A stretch of DNA of 64,000 nt from Entomortierella parvispora (lineage: Eukaryota > Mortierellomycota > Mortierellomycetes > Mortierellales > Mortierellaceae): contig OY752143.1 in assembly GCA_963573315.1 (NCBI GenBank), forward strand, positions 620,001 through 684,000, in the 5' to 3' direction. Every line of letters begins with the position of its first letter. The first letter of the stretch is position 1. The notes beneath the pieces are model-generated. The model saw only the letters and a program-made list of their open reading frames with translations, was not told the DNA's origin and ran no database searches. A program made the translations under genes and the position numbers. Positions 33,518 to 43,453 of the stretch are shown here, one piece after another.

Positions 33518-35181
33518 CTAAAGAACCTTGAGCTTTTCAGACGAGGCGTCATTCAAGATCTCAGCGGGGGCCCCGACAGCAACGGCAGCAACTTCCTCAA
33601 CCACATCATGAGCCAACTCCTTGACCTTCTCGGCCTCAGTCTTCTCGGACCCTTTTTTGGACTTGCGCTTGACAGGGAATAACACTGGGATGAGAACGGT
33701 AATGGCGAGAATGCCAATATGAACAACAAAATACAGGTCCTTCCAGATCTGAATACTGTCCTGGAAAGTCAAGAGCAAAAAGGACATGGACATGTAGTTG
33801 ATCGTCGCCTGAGTCAACACCATGCCCAGCATGTTGTAAACCAAGGGAGTCTTGCCCGTCGCAGCAGAGACAAAGCGGGGTCTCAGGTGAGAGCGCAACA
33901 ACTTTCCGGCAGTCAATGCCGTGGCAGAGGACGCAAACATAAGGTAGTAGCCGGGGTAGAATCCGTGCCAGAACGCACTGACACCGAAGGTTGCGAAGGT
34001 TTCAATGGGGCCAGGCTTAGCTCCAGGGGACACGACTCTGAAATAAACAGAGTGCTTCAGCCACTTGTTGGTGCCCATGTTCCAATTGTCAGCCAAAGTC
34101 TTGATGCTCTGCCCAGTCTCATAGGCCCACACGTTGATGTTGGAGGTTGCATCCCAACGAGCAGCGCCTGTCTTGGGGTCCTGGCCATTGTAGCCGAATC
34201 CGGCCATCACACAGGCACCCTCGGCCATCTTCCAGACTGCATAGTACTTGAATCGAGCTGCAAACGCTGCCAACTGAACATAGCCAAACCGCAAGGTCCA
34301 GGGGAGAGCCTTCCAAGCTGGCTCCAATGTCCAAAGCACATCCAGTTTTGGACCCAAAATGGCAAGGGAGGCCAAAGCGATCAAGGCAAAGAAGAAGGAC
34401 TGCATTGAAGATCTAACCCGTCCAGCGGGCCAGTGAATCTTTCCAGTCTTGGAATCTCTGAATTGCGAGAGCTCAATGAAGCGAATGTAATCCATGTACT
34501 CGAACGAAGGTCCAACCAGGACAGCGGGGAAGAAGAAGACGTAGCTGAGGTAGTGAAGGAGCGAAGGGAACTGAGTGATGGCGTGCTCCTGTTGGTATCT
34601 GCTCAATTCCTTGGGGTTGCGGCGACCGTCATGGACGTTGAATGCCCAGGAGGTCAGCTTCATAGTGAGGATCATCTGGGGCCCGGTGTGGTCCAGCTTG
34701 TAGCCACGGTAGTCGTTAAACTGGCGGATCAGATGGCTACGGGAGTAACAAGGCGGTGCAAGGTGAGATTTTTTTCATTTTTTTGGGGGAAAGACGAAAG
34801 CACAGCACCCAGGGTTCTGGTTGTAGCTTAAATTTGCATCTGTCTTTTTCTGATCCGGCCATACCTGACGCTCATGTGGAGCATGACTCCAATAAAGACG
34901 ATCCTGGGCCCCCACTTTCCCTGGACGGAGCCCATCACTCTCCATACAGCAATACTGGATCCGAGCAGGTGCATCAGTCCAACCAGATCATCGACAACGA
35001 CAACAATCAAAAAGAACGATGTCAAGACCGACACAACGTGTTTGAGGCCAGGGTTGTTGCTGGGAAGGAAGCGGAAGGCAAGGGCAAGAGGGTATGACAG
35101 AAGCAGGGCAGAAAGGCAGCGCAACTGATCCTCAGGGAACGAGACAGCCTGGGAGAGGGACCCAAAGAATGAGTCCAACAT
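33518..35181 (-). CDS. ALE1: MBOAT lysophospholipid acyltransferase (Ale1/Slc4 type)
   Basis: Re-acylates lysophospholipids with acyl-CoA in the ER membrane (Lands cycle). Exons 35181-34865 and 34736-33518 give 511 residues. It is polytopic. Family landmarks: MSVRSHLIRQFNDYRGYKL, MILTMKLTSWAFNVHDGRR, YVFFFPAVLVGPSFEYMDY, NINVWAYET, NWNMGTNKWLKHSVY with the conserved Asn, and SAFWHGFYPGYYLMF with the catalytic His. The C terminus is a charged tail (KRKSKKGSEK then an acidic helix). The intron of 128 bp joins SVR|SHLIRQ in phase 2. Ale1 is the best match by motif order. Confidence 0.93.
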
Positions 35182-36729
35182 GGCGAGGTGTTATGAGGGT
35201 GCAAGAAAGAAGAGTGACTCGCAACAAAAAAAAAATAAAAAAAAAAAAAAAGAAAAGGAATGGAGACGGATGGAAGAGAAATGGATGCAGCCCAGGAGCG
35301 GGATGGAGTAAAGGGGTGAAAGGAAAAAGAAGGAAGAGAGAGAAAGGAAAGGAAAGGAAAGTTGCCGTAAGTTATAATGGAAACAGGACCAGTCTGCAGC
35401 CGGTTCCTGAGATGTCTTCTGTCGGAGGTGTTTATCTCGTGTTGACCCAAAAAAAAAAAAAAGAAAACAAACGATCATCGACCTTGCAAAGTGTCTTTGC
35501 TGGTCTCCTTCCAGAGTGGTTAGTCCCTAGCTAGTCTCCATCTTCACTTTGTTGATAACTGGGTCATGATCTTCTCAGCTCTGGGGTTTGTGAATGAGTG
35601 GGAGCCAGCAGGGTTACTACTCCTGTCCAAAGTAGCAGCTGAAAAAACCAAATATCTGGATCAATCGGTCTTCCACCCAATGGGCACCAATGGGCACCAA
35701 TGCTGCCTCATCCGATTGGGTTATTGTCTCGGTAAGTCGCCTTACTCCTCCTGCTCAAGGTCTTCACCGACATGGGTGGCCGTCTGAGCACTTCCGGACA
35801 ACTTGATCACTGTGTCCGAAGCAATAATGCTGCAGCTAGCAACGGGAAGCTGAAGCTGTGTGAAGGAAGAAAGCAATTGGAGCAGTCATGTAATTGCGCT
35901 GACTGACCGAAATGCACAGACTCTGAGCAGATCGACCCCAAGAAATCAAATGTCGACGCCACCAAAAACAATCACCGAAGCTTGTCACATGACCACTCTG
36001 GGCGAAGTCCTCCTCCCTCAGCAGAGCTCGACTTTCGTATTGTCGGACTCCCAGGAACCTTGCACAGTTTCAGTGTGGCGCAACAGAAGTGGACTCTCCA
36101 ACCTGATGCTATGCAAAGCTATGTAATCTCGCTATGCTCTCTCTTGTCTCTTTGTTTATTTCAATTTCTCCCCCTCCGCCCTTCTTCTCTCTCGTCCTTT
36201 TACCTCATCTCTCAAGCCTGACACGCTTGGCGTGGCAAAGGATTCGCTACAACCGTTTCAGTGGCAAGCAAGAAACATACTTGCTTCTTACCGCCAGTCC
36301 TTCTCAATGTTCTTTCCTGGAGCAATCTGTGTTCACAGCAGTGAGAATCTGGAAGTGAGGTTGGCAATAAATTGGCCAGCCCCTTGTGCGACAAGAACAA
36401 GTACGAAGACAACAACAAATAAAGACACAACAAAACTCGCTCACTATTCGACACGCGGCTTGTTCACGAGCAACGAGAGGTCTTGCTTGTTTCGTCGCCC
36501 CTCTTTGTTGTCTCATCCGTCGGATTCATTCATTTCATTCACATTCACATCAATTTCAATTCTCTTTCCCATCCCGCCTTTCCCCCGCTGCTCTTACTCC
36601 TTACCCCTGTGTTAGTTGGTCGACTGTCTTTCACCTTTCATCGCAGGCGGAAATCACATCTTCTTCCTTTTTACCCACTGCTGATTCACCTGCCTGCTAT
36701 CATCTACCACACCTGGTGCCTTAGTCTCG
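35182..36729. other. Intergenic region upstream of divergent genes
   Basis: Contains A-rich tracts (35225-35252, 35448-35464), a short 11-bp duplication at 35678-35701 (TGGGCACCAA motif) and CT-rich DNA at 36130-36220. The gene starting at 36730 could have an upstream exon here, because its protein begins without a clear signal peptide, but I cannot identify one. Confidence 0.4.
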
Positions 36730-38193
36730 ATGGCTCTGCAGGGCTCACTGGCTACGAAGCTGCTGAAGAGGGTCCCCATTCCAGCCTCTTCTTCCGCTCC
36801 ACATGAACATATTGCTGCCGCACTGGCCGCGCCAGGCCCGACTTCAAAACTGCTAGTGACAAAACCTTCAGTGACAAAGACTGCAGCTCCAAAACCTCCA
36901 CCACCACCAACTTCTGTCATCACTTCCAATACACCAGTTGCGTCAACAACAGTCGGTACGACCAATTCCACCGTGGCGACTGTTGACCCGGCGACCTCCT
37001 CGCTAGTTCCCGTTCCTTCTACGGGATCTTCATCTAAAGGCAGCACGTCAGAACCTAGAAGTAACACTGGGATGATTGCTGGTATTGCGGCAGGAGTCGT
37101 AGTACTGTTACTTGTGGTCGCTGGACTGATGTTCAGAGCAAAGAGGAGGCGAAATCGGGAGGCTAGCGAGACTGAGCATTATCAGCAAAGAAGTATGCTG
37201 CAAAAGTATTCAGAAGGCTCGTCTGCGTTTGGCTACAGCGATGAGGGTGAAGCACCCCTGCATCAGCTTAGGGACAGCAACATGCATGAACAACGATACC
37301 TTTCCAATCGACGTGTGTTGCTTAACCATCAGCCGGGGTGGTTTGCCAAAAAATTGCCACTAGAGTATCAGAGCCAGGTGCCGCCACTGGAAGTTCTCAA
37401 ACAGCAAGGTGGACAACCGCACCCAGAGCAAGAGCAGGAGCTTGGACAAGGGCAGCCACGACCCTATCCATTGACGCAGTCGTCGAGCACGGATAGCAGT
37501 AATTCCAACTCCAGTCTCAATTCTGCATTGTCCACTCCCTTGGCCCTCCAACAGAGCTCTCAGGCAGCAAGGAGTCTGACCACATCAAGTCATGAACACG
37601 GTTCAGCCACTGGACCAATGGGCGAGTTTATTCCCTTAGTTCATCCCTCTGCATCGTCAGCCGTTGTATCAACAGTTCGCCCATACCAGCAGCACCAATA
37701 CCAGCAGCCTCGCATCAATACTCAAGATTTGCGTCGTTCATGTTCCCCAGGGGTTTCTGCCGTATCACCGACCTCGCAGTCGCCCAATGGCCTCATCTCG
37801 CCCAGTAGAACCCTGAGTCCTGTGGGTTCATCGTTATCGACAGTGTCTTTAGGATACCAACGATCTGGCGTAGTTTCCGCTACCTCCAATATTCTCCAGA
37901 CCTACACACCGCCTCCACCGATCAGTCAATTTTCACAGCCATCGCCAGGCTTTTATGATTTCCTTTTAGACGAAGAGGAGCCACCGAAAGGAAAAGTCTC
38001 CTCAATTAGTCGACCCAGTGGTTCATTCGCAGAAGGACAGACGCCGATGATTGCGCCGCCTATTCCTCGATCTACAAGACCAGCCTCCGGTGCTTCAATA
38101 TCGTCTTTAAAGCTGCCAAAACTCGAGCTCAAACCAGATGCTTCCGCACCAGCAGTGCCAGCCATACCATCTATCCCTTCCACTAAATCCTAA
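36730..38193 (+). CDS. Single-pass membrane protein with Ser/Thr/Pro stalk and long disordered tail
   Basis: 487 residues in one open frame. The N-terminal 110 residues are Thr/Pro/Ser-rich (likely extracellular and glycosylated), followed by one membrane span at about 114-135 (MIAGIAAGVVVLLLVVAGLM) and a basic stop-transfer AKRRR. The remaining 350 residues are disordered, rich in Gln, Ser and Pro, with possible phosphosites. This is the layout of fungal cell-wall sensors and mucin-like proteins but without a recognisable ligand domain. No signal peptide is visible, so the true 5' end may lie in an upstream exon. No family recognised. Confidence 0.7.
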   Translation: MALQGSLATKLLKRVPIPASSSAPHEHIAAALAAPGPTSKLLVTKPSVTKTAAPKPPPPPTSVITSNTPVASTTVGTTNSTVATVDPATSSLVPVPSTGSSSKGSTSEPRSNTGMIAGIAAGVVVLLLVVAGLMFRAKRRRNREASETEHYQQRSMLQKYSEGSSAFGYSDEGEAPLHQLRDSNMHEQRYLSNRRVLLNHQPGWFAKKLPLEYQSQVPPLEVLKQQGGQPHPEQEQELGQGQPRPYPLTQSSSTDSSNSNSSLNSALSTPLALQQSSQAARSLTTSSHEHGSATGPMGEFIPLVHPSASSAVVSTVRPYQQHQYQQPRINTQDLRRSCSPGVSAVSPTSQSPNGLISPSRTLSPVGSSLSTVSLGYQRSGVVSATSNILQTYTPPPPISQFSQPSPGFYDFLLDEEEPPKGKVSSISRPSGSFAEGQTPMIAPPIPRSTRPASGASISSLKLPKLELKPDASAPAVPAIPSIPSTKS

Positions 38194-38414
38194 TCTCGAT
38201 ACATGATTGCTTCGTTCCATACGTTACAGAACACTCCCCTTTCCCTTCCCGCAAGCAGATGTAATAAAAGACCCTAGAACAGCCAAAAAGGGACCATGAC
38301 CTGGAAAGGTCGGTGCGCCACCAAATTTTGGACATTGTCACGTTTTTCACATGAACAAATAAATGGACATGGTCATCGCATTAATTGTTCAGTTTTCCTT
38401 GTACACCCTTGAAA

Positions 38415-38870
38415 ATGCCGCCACTATCGACACTGAAGGATGAATTGGCCGAAGAGGAGAAAGTTCTTGTACGCTATCTGATGTCCATGTAGGACTGTCC
38501 ATTTACTTGACATTGACTGTTTTAAATTTCCTTTTTTTTCATTAGCGAGCGGAGCAAGCGTGGTTCCTTACCACCCAAGTCGAACCCAATCTCCGAGATA
38601 TACAAAATGCAATATTCGTAAGGAACCTCAGAAAGCAACTCGACATGACTCCTTTCTGTTGACTTGTCGGACTATTCAGTATTCTGGAGGACATTATTCT
38701 GGTCGAGTTTTAATCGCTAATTCCTCCCCTTTACGGTTTGTAGGCATGTCAGGAGGCGGCGAGGCTTCAAGACGACGCCAAAGGTGCTCTAACATTAGTC
38801 ATTTCGGCACCAAAGTAAGCTGGAGTAAGAGCGAGTAGATCACTGACATTCATGGACAAGGGGGTTACTC

Positions 38871-38907
<37 letters not shown>

Positions 38908-40685
38908 TCCGGCTAGTAATGATGTTCTCAAGGGATTTGTCACGCTAGCAGGAAGTTACATTGTCAAAGGGGTAATAGCGCGTCTAAAAACCCGCTCCAT
39001 ATTTTCATGAGTTATTCTGGACTCATCTGATTGTTCTCCTAATGGCCTTAGGATTTGACGATCAAATTGCCAAAGCTACCCGTTGTAAAAGCCGCCATTC
39101 TGTCTCAAGCTCCGGTCACGGAAATAATACCCACCACGGCCGCCACAGCAGATTACTCCGCAAAAGCTGGAAAATCTGAGGTCAACGAGTCGCCAGAAGC
39201 GGCCGATTCGGTAGATTCCGATAAGAGAGAAGGGCAGGCCACAGATACAACAGAACCTGCCGGAGCTGCTTTGTCCAATACGTCGGCAGCTATAGCAGCG
39301 ACAACGGTCGCGAGTATAGTTCCAGCACCGCCCACAAACTCTTCACTGCAACAGATTGCCTATCCAACAGCAAGTGCGAACAAAACGCCAGGACATTTGA
39401 CTCAGCCTTACTTCCTGGAACAACTAAACGATGTACGGAGCCACACAACCGAAGCAATTTATCGCCTGGAAGATTACTGGGCTACTCCCAGATTGGCTTT
39501 AACAGCAGCGACTGCTTCCTCACTCGGGGCATCCGAACTTGCAGAGTGTAAACAAGCCTTGACAACCTTATTGAAGTTGATACAGAGACATCTTCGAGCA
39601 GCAATCGAGGCCATGGCGAAGCCGGGCAAAGAGAAGCTCTACCCGTTTCGAGTGTGTGATCCAAAGGTAACTCAGACCACTTTTTGTTTTGTTTTGTTAT
39701 TGGTGGCGTCTTTATTCACCAGGGATTCTGTAGATCTTTAGTCCAGTATTAAGTGAGGACTTTGTCATTGAATTCTACATTCGAGACTCGCAACTGGTCT
39801 GTGCGGCGTATGCACTTCAATTGACAGGCGGGACAAGCTCTGGAGGAGGTGGTGGACTTGCTAGCTATCTCCAACAAGCACTGCCCTCATCAACACCAGC
39901 AGCATCGCCTATCCCCCCATCACTTCCGACGTTAACCTCGATTGCGCCTGAAGTAATCGCTTCCGATGGACATTCACATCCTCCCCAGATACCTCAGCCT
40001 TCTCAGGCAGCCTATGACCATCGACCCAGGCCGTCATCTTCATCGGTTACTAATGCCCCTTCGCACAATTCGGGTGGAGGTCATAGCCATGGCGACGATC
40101 ATCATGGAGGTAAGAGTGGTCAAGCAACACCAAGGCCTACGTCACCAGTCATGCATCATCACTCGAATGCCCAGCAACAGTCGCAAGTTGGAACCAGTGG
40201 CAGGCCTTACCCATGGTCCCCTACAAGAACTCCATCCTCTTATCAATCTCCTGGCGCAAGTGCAGCTCTTTCTGGCGGACCGTCCTCTAATGGTATGTGG
40301 TACTTGAAGCGATGCCCCTAGCAAGCAAAATATTCAATATGTTGGTTTTTTGGATATAACTAGACTCTGTAAGCTTACCGCCGTCCAGTAAAGTGGGACA
40401 GACAAGCAAGGGAGGGATCAAGTGAGTTCACTGAGGATCCTTCTATTTCTCAGTTATTCGTGATGCTATCCCTTCCGATCAATCCTATCTGACAGTCTTC
40501 TGTAATTCCCCGTTTAAAGCAAATACAGAGGCAAGATCGCGACGACGATCGAGGATAAGATGGTACAAGTGGAGAGCTCCAAGCTGGCCGATATCAACGC
40601 ACGGCTGGTTCATGCTGAGAATCTGTGCCGGCGCATGTTGCTCCTCCTTGTTCTGCAAGAGTCTCCTCCAGTGCACGCTGCTTAA
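38415..40685 (+). CDS. RAV2: Rogdi/Rav2-like subunit of the V-ATPase assembly (RAVE) complex
   Basis: Eight exons: 38415-38468, 38546-38617, 38744-38814, 38917-38971, 39052-39666, 39734-40292, 40394-40421 and 40520-40685, giving 539 residues. Diagnostic blocks: RAEQAWFLTTQVEPNLRDIQ, LVISAPK and NDVLKGFVTLAGSYIVKGDL, KLYPFRVCDPK and IFSPVLSEDFVIEFYIRD, and KYRGKIATTIEDKMVQVESS near the C terminus. These match the Rogdi leucine-zipper family, which promotes reassembly of the vacuolar ATPase. The protein is much longer than usual because of two disordered inserts, about 110-190 (Ala/Thr-rich) and 310-475 (Ser/Pro/His-rich). The 28-bp exon 7 is chosen because only its acceptor at 40393 keeps the frame. 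Intron 3 carries a 29-nt poly(T) run. Confidence 0.85.
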
Positions 40686-40872
40686 ATTTGACCACTACCG
40701 CAGCGAAGGGAAGAGAGAACATGTTGCACAATGAACGTCATTCCAAAGCTCTCATCCCGCAGGAAATCCAAATAAAAATCTGCAGAGTGGAAAAAAACAA
40801 AATGCGTCCGCAGTGCTGCGGGAAATTAAGGTTTTACCCTTTCTCGCAAGCCCAATTGCTGCTTGAACAAGG

Positions 40873-40880
40873 TATAAAAG
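40873..40880 (+). promoter_or_regulatory. TATA box of the gene at 41058
   Basis: TATAAAAG, 185 bp upstream of the ATG and followed by a CA/CT-rich leader. It also marks the end of the Rogdi-like gene's 3' flank (stop at 40685). Confidence 0.5.
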
Positions 40881-41057
40881 AGAAGGGAGACCGGACACAT
40901 CCTTCTCCTCACTCAACGTAACAGAACGAAGCCAAGCAACTCGCCCACCATTCTCAGCGCATCCAACTCTCCAGCACCTCTCCTTCAACCAACAGCTCTT
41001 TTCATCATCCCCCACTTCAAGTTCACCAAGCTCCAACAAGCCCAACTTCAGTCATAC

Positions 41058-41831
41058 ATGACCACCTTCCACGATCAGATCACTTTCCCCACCTCTTCTT
41101 CTTTCGAAACCACGTCTACTTTCGACCTATTCCATTTCCCTGAGAACGATTTCAAGGACGCGCATCGTCAACGAGCTCAAAGAATCCAAAAGAACCGCGA
41201 ACGATCTGCTTTGACCGTCAACTATCTCATTCGACGTTCCACGGCAGCCTCTTCTGAAGATCAGACTATTCAACGCAAAGTAGAGTTGCGTTTCAAGAAC
41301 GGTAACACCAGTAGCAGCAGCGGTGATGAATTTGAGCAGGATCTCAAAGACAAGCGCAAGAAAGACAAGAAGAATCACAGCAGTTCCAAGCAGCAGCATC
41401 AGCAGCAGCATGGAGCGACTCAGCTTTCTCAATTGGTGGATACTGACCGATCGAACAAGCGTGCCGATCGACGAAACAAACTGTCGGAGGATGAGATCAT
41501 GCAATTGCAGCAGCACAAACATCAGCAGCAGCAGCAGCAGCAGGACGATCAAGTCTCGGACGAGGATACTGGCTACAGCTCGGGCGATTCCTCCTCTTCG
41601 AGCTCTTCAGTCCACCATGGACGTGGCAGTCGTCGTCAAGGCAAGGGTCAAGTCCACGAGGCGGAGGAGCGAATCCGATTCAAGCACAACCTTGCTTTCG
41701 CGAAAGGCAACGGGGATAACGACACAATGGGCACAAAGAGGGTCGACGCTCAATCCTTCCAAAAAGTCTTTGAGAAGAGATTGGACGAGAAGGACCAGAT
41801 CCGAAGCAGCAAGCAAACTGGCAGACGCTAA
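41058..41831 (+). CDS. Unknown charged, Gln-rich protein
   Basis: Single exon, 257 residues. The N-terminal part (FHDQITFPTSSSFETTSTFD) is followed by a basic helical stretch (AHRQRAQRIQKNRERSAL), then low-complexity Lys, Gln, His and Ser runs, and a C terminus with DAQSFQKVFEKRLDEKDQIR. CAG/CAA repeats near 41385-41545 encode the Gln runs. No signal peptide or membrane span. Likely nuclear or cytosolic, but no function can be assigned. AATAAA is at 41914-41919. Confidence 0.7.
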   Translation: MTTFHDQITFPTSSSFETTSTFDLFHFPENDFKDAHRQRAQRIQKNRERSALTVNYLIRRSTAASSEDQTIQRKVELRFKNGNTSSSSGDEFEQDLKDKRKKDKKNHSSSKQQHQQQHGATQLSQLVDTDRSNKRADRRNKLSEDEIMQLQQHKHQQQQQQQDDQVSDEDTGYSSGDSSSSSSSVHHGRGSRRQGKGQVHEAEERIRFKHNLAFAKGNGDNDTMGTKRVDAQSFQKVFEKRLDEKDQIRSSKQTGRR

Positions 41832-42232
41832 ATCAAGGCGGCGGCAAAGCCCTAGCTTGCCTCTCTCTCTGGAACATTCATTCGTTCTTCAACTCTCATA
41901 ACATCATTGTAGCAATAAACTGATACCCTTTTGCATTTTTAAACATGTCATACTTACTGGGTTATGTTTGTGACTAGAGGAAGAGGGACATCTGTGGATG
42001 TCTTTAGTATCCGGGATAGGAAAGCTACGGAGGGAATCTTTGGAGAGTAAAGGGGCCACGCGGGGAGAAAGAAGGTCAGGCGTGGATACGACAAAGAAAA
42101 ATCTCCTCTGTGGACCCTGTAAATTTTATAGCTATATAAACCGTTAATGTTAATCATCCAACATCATGCATTCAAGCTTCCAACATCCTACCTCCACGTC
42201 TACCTCCAGTAAAACAAACCATCCAGTCGAAA
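41832..42232. other. Intergenic region with promoter
   Basis: 3' flank of the previous gene with AATAAA, then the promoter of the gene at 42233. No coding signal. Confidence 0.45.
42133..42140 (+). promoter_or_regulatory. TATA box of the gene at 42233
   Basis: TATATAAA, 100 bp upstream of the ATG. Confidence 0.55.
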
Positions 42233-43453
42233 ATGTCCAGCCCAGGCTCTGACCCTCCTTCCCACAATCAACCCTTTGGCGAGCCTTCTGATATTTCACA
42301 GGGTGCAGTCACTCATACCGGAGCATCCCACGATCAACCGTCCAATGTTCCCTCTGGCAGTCGTCTCCAGGATTCCGGTCCTGTAGGCGAGCTCTCTCAC
42401 GGTCCTCCCCTCGACGAGGCCTCTGGCAATCCCCCTCAAGCTCCCGACACTCTGGACAGTGAGAACGCCGAAGGATCTGACTCGGCCTCGGTTAATTCAG
42501 ATTCGCCTATGTGTCCCTCGCCTGGGAAAACCTACCAAGGACACCGCCGTCGGCCCGCAATTTCTACTGTTCAATCTCCCTTACTTGAAGGGTCTCCAAA
42601 CGCAACCTCTCCAAGAACATCACGTAGAGAACAGCGTGGTTCGCCTGTCTATGGCCAGCGGACCATCTACTCATCCTCTTCCACCAGAATTCGTTCGAGT
42701 CCTCGTCAAGCACAGTCGGCAAGTTCAGGCCCATACCCACCATCCCAATTTCGATCAACTCGTTCACAAAGCTCTGCTGCAAAAGTAGCAGCTGCATCAG
42801 AAGCAGCAGAAGCTAGACAATCACGCCACGAAGTTCCTTATATCCATCCCCATTCCACCCCGCCTCTTCCTCAACCCCCCTTGCCGCGGTCGTCGTCGGC
42901 GAATATCCGAGATCAAGAACCCATCCCTCGCCCTCTTCCCCCATATGAACTTCGAGTTGACCTAATATCGTATGATCAAGCAGAGGACTTGTTCCATGAA
43001 CACTACCATCTGTACTATAAGCCTGTCTTTGAGCAACTTCGGCGAGAGATGCAGTACTTGCAAGGCAAATTTGACATGATGAACGAGACCATGCTCGAGA
43101 ACCGACGTATATTGGACCGATTAAATACCTTTCATGAAGGCTATGCTCAACGCGAAGCCAACTATCCCAATCAACACCAAGCCAATTATGTCGATCAACA
43201 ACAGGTCAATTATACAGGTCAACACTACAGCCAGGTCGACAACCAATACAGTACAAACTACGGCTACACCGATCCGAGCACCACTGAATACAGTTGCGGC
43301 TATAACTACAGCGAACAGAACAGCTCCATCCCCAAACCCGAGCCTAGTCCCACCAACAGCGATCAGAACCATAGCTACAACTATTACAAAGCCACGTACC
43401 ACAGCGACTCTGACGAGGAGAAAGACAAGCTCAAAAAGAGAGGCAGGAAGTAA
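42233..43453 (+). CDS. Unknown disordered protein with a short coiled-coil core
   Basis: Single exon, 406 residues. Residues 1-235 are Pro/Ser-rich and disordered. A conserved-looking core at about 245-305 (YELRVDLISYDQAEDLFHEH to QLRREMQYLQGKFDMMNETM) should form helices or a coiled coil. A Gln/Asn/Tyr-rich segment with repeated NYxxQ units (about 310-380) precedes a Lys-rich tail (DKLKKRGRK) that could be a nuclear localisation signal. No family recognised. Confidence 0.7.
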   Translation: MSSPGSDPPSHNQPFGEPSDISQGAVTHTGASHDQPSNVPSGSRLQDSGPVGELSHGPPLDEASGNPPQAPDTLDSENAEGSDSASVNSDSPMCPSPGKTYQGHRRRPAISTVQSPLLEGSPNATSPRTSRREQRGSPVYGQRTIYSSSSTRIRSSPRQAQSASSGPYPPSQFRSTRSQSSAAKVAAASEAAEARQSRHEVPYIHPHSTPPLPQPPLPRSSSANIRDQEPIPRPLPPYELRVDLISYDQAEDLFHEHYHLYYKPVFEQLRREMQYLQGKFDMMNETMLENRRILDRLNTFHEGYAQREANYPNQHQANYVDQQQVNYTGQHYSQVDNQYSTNYGYTDPSTTEYSCGYNYSEQNSSIPKPEPSPTNSDQNHSYNYYKATYHSDSDEEKDKLKKRGRK

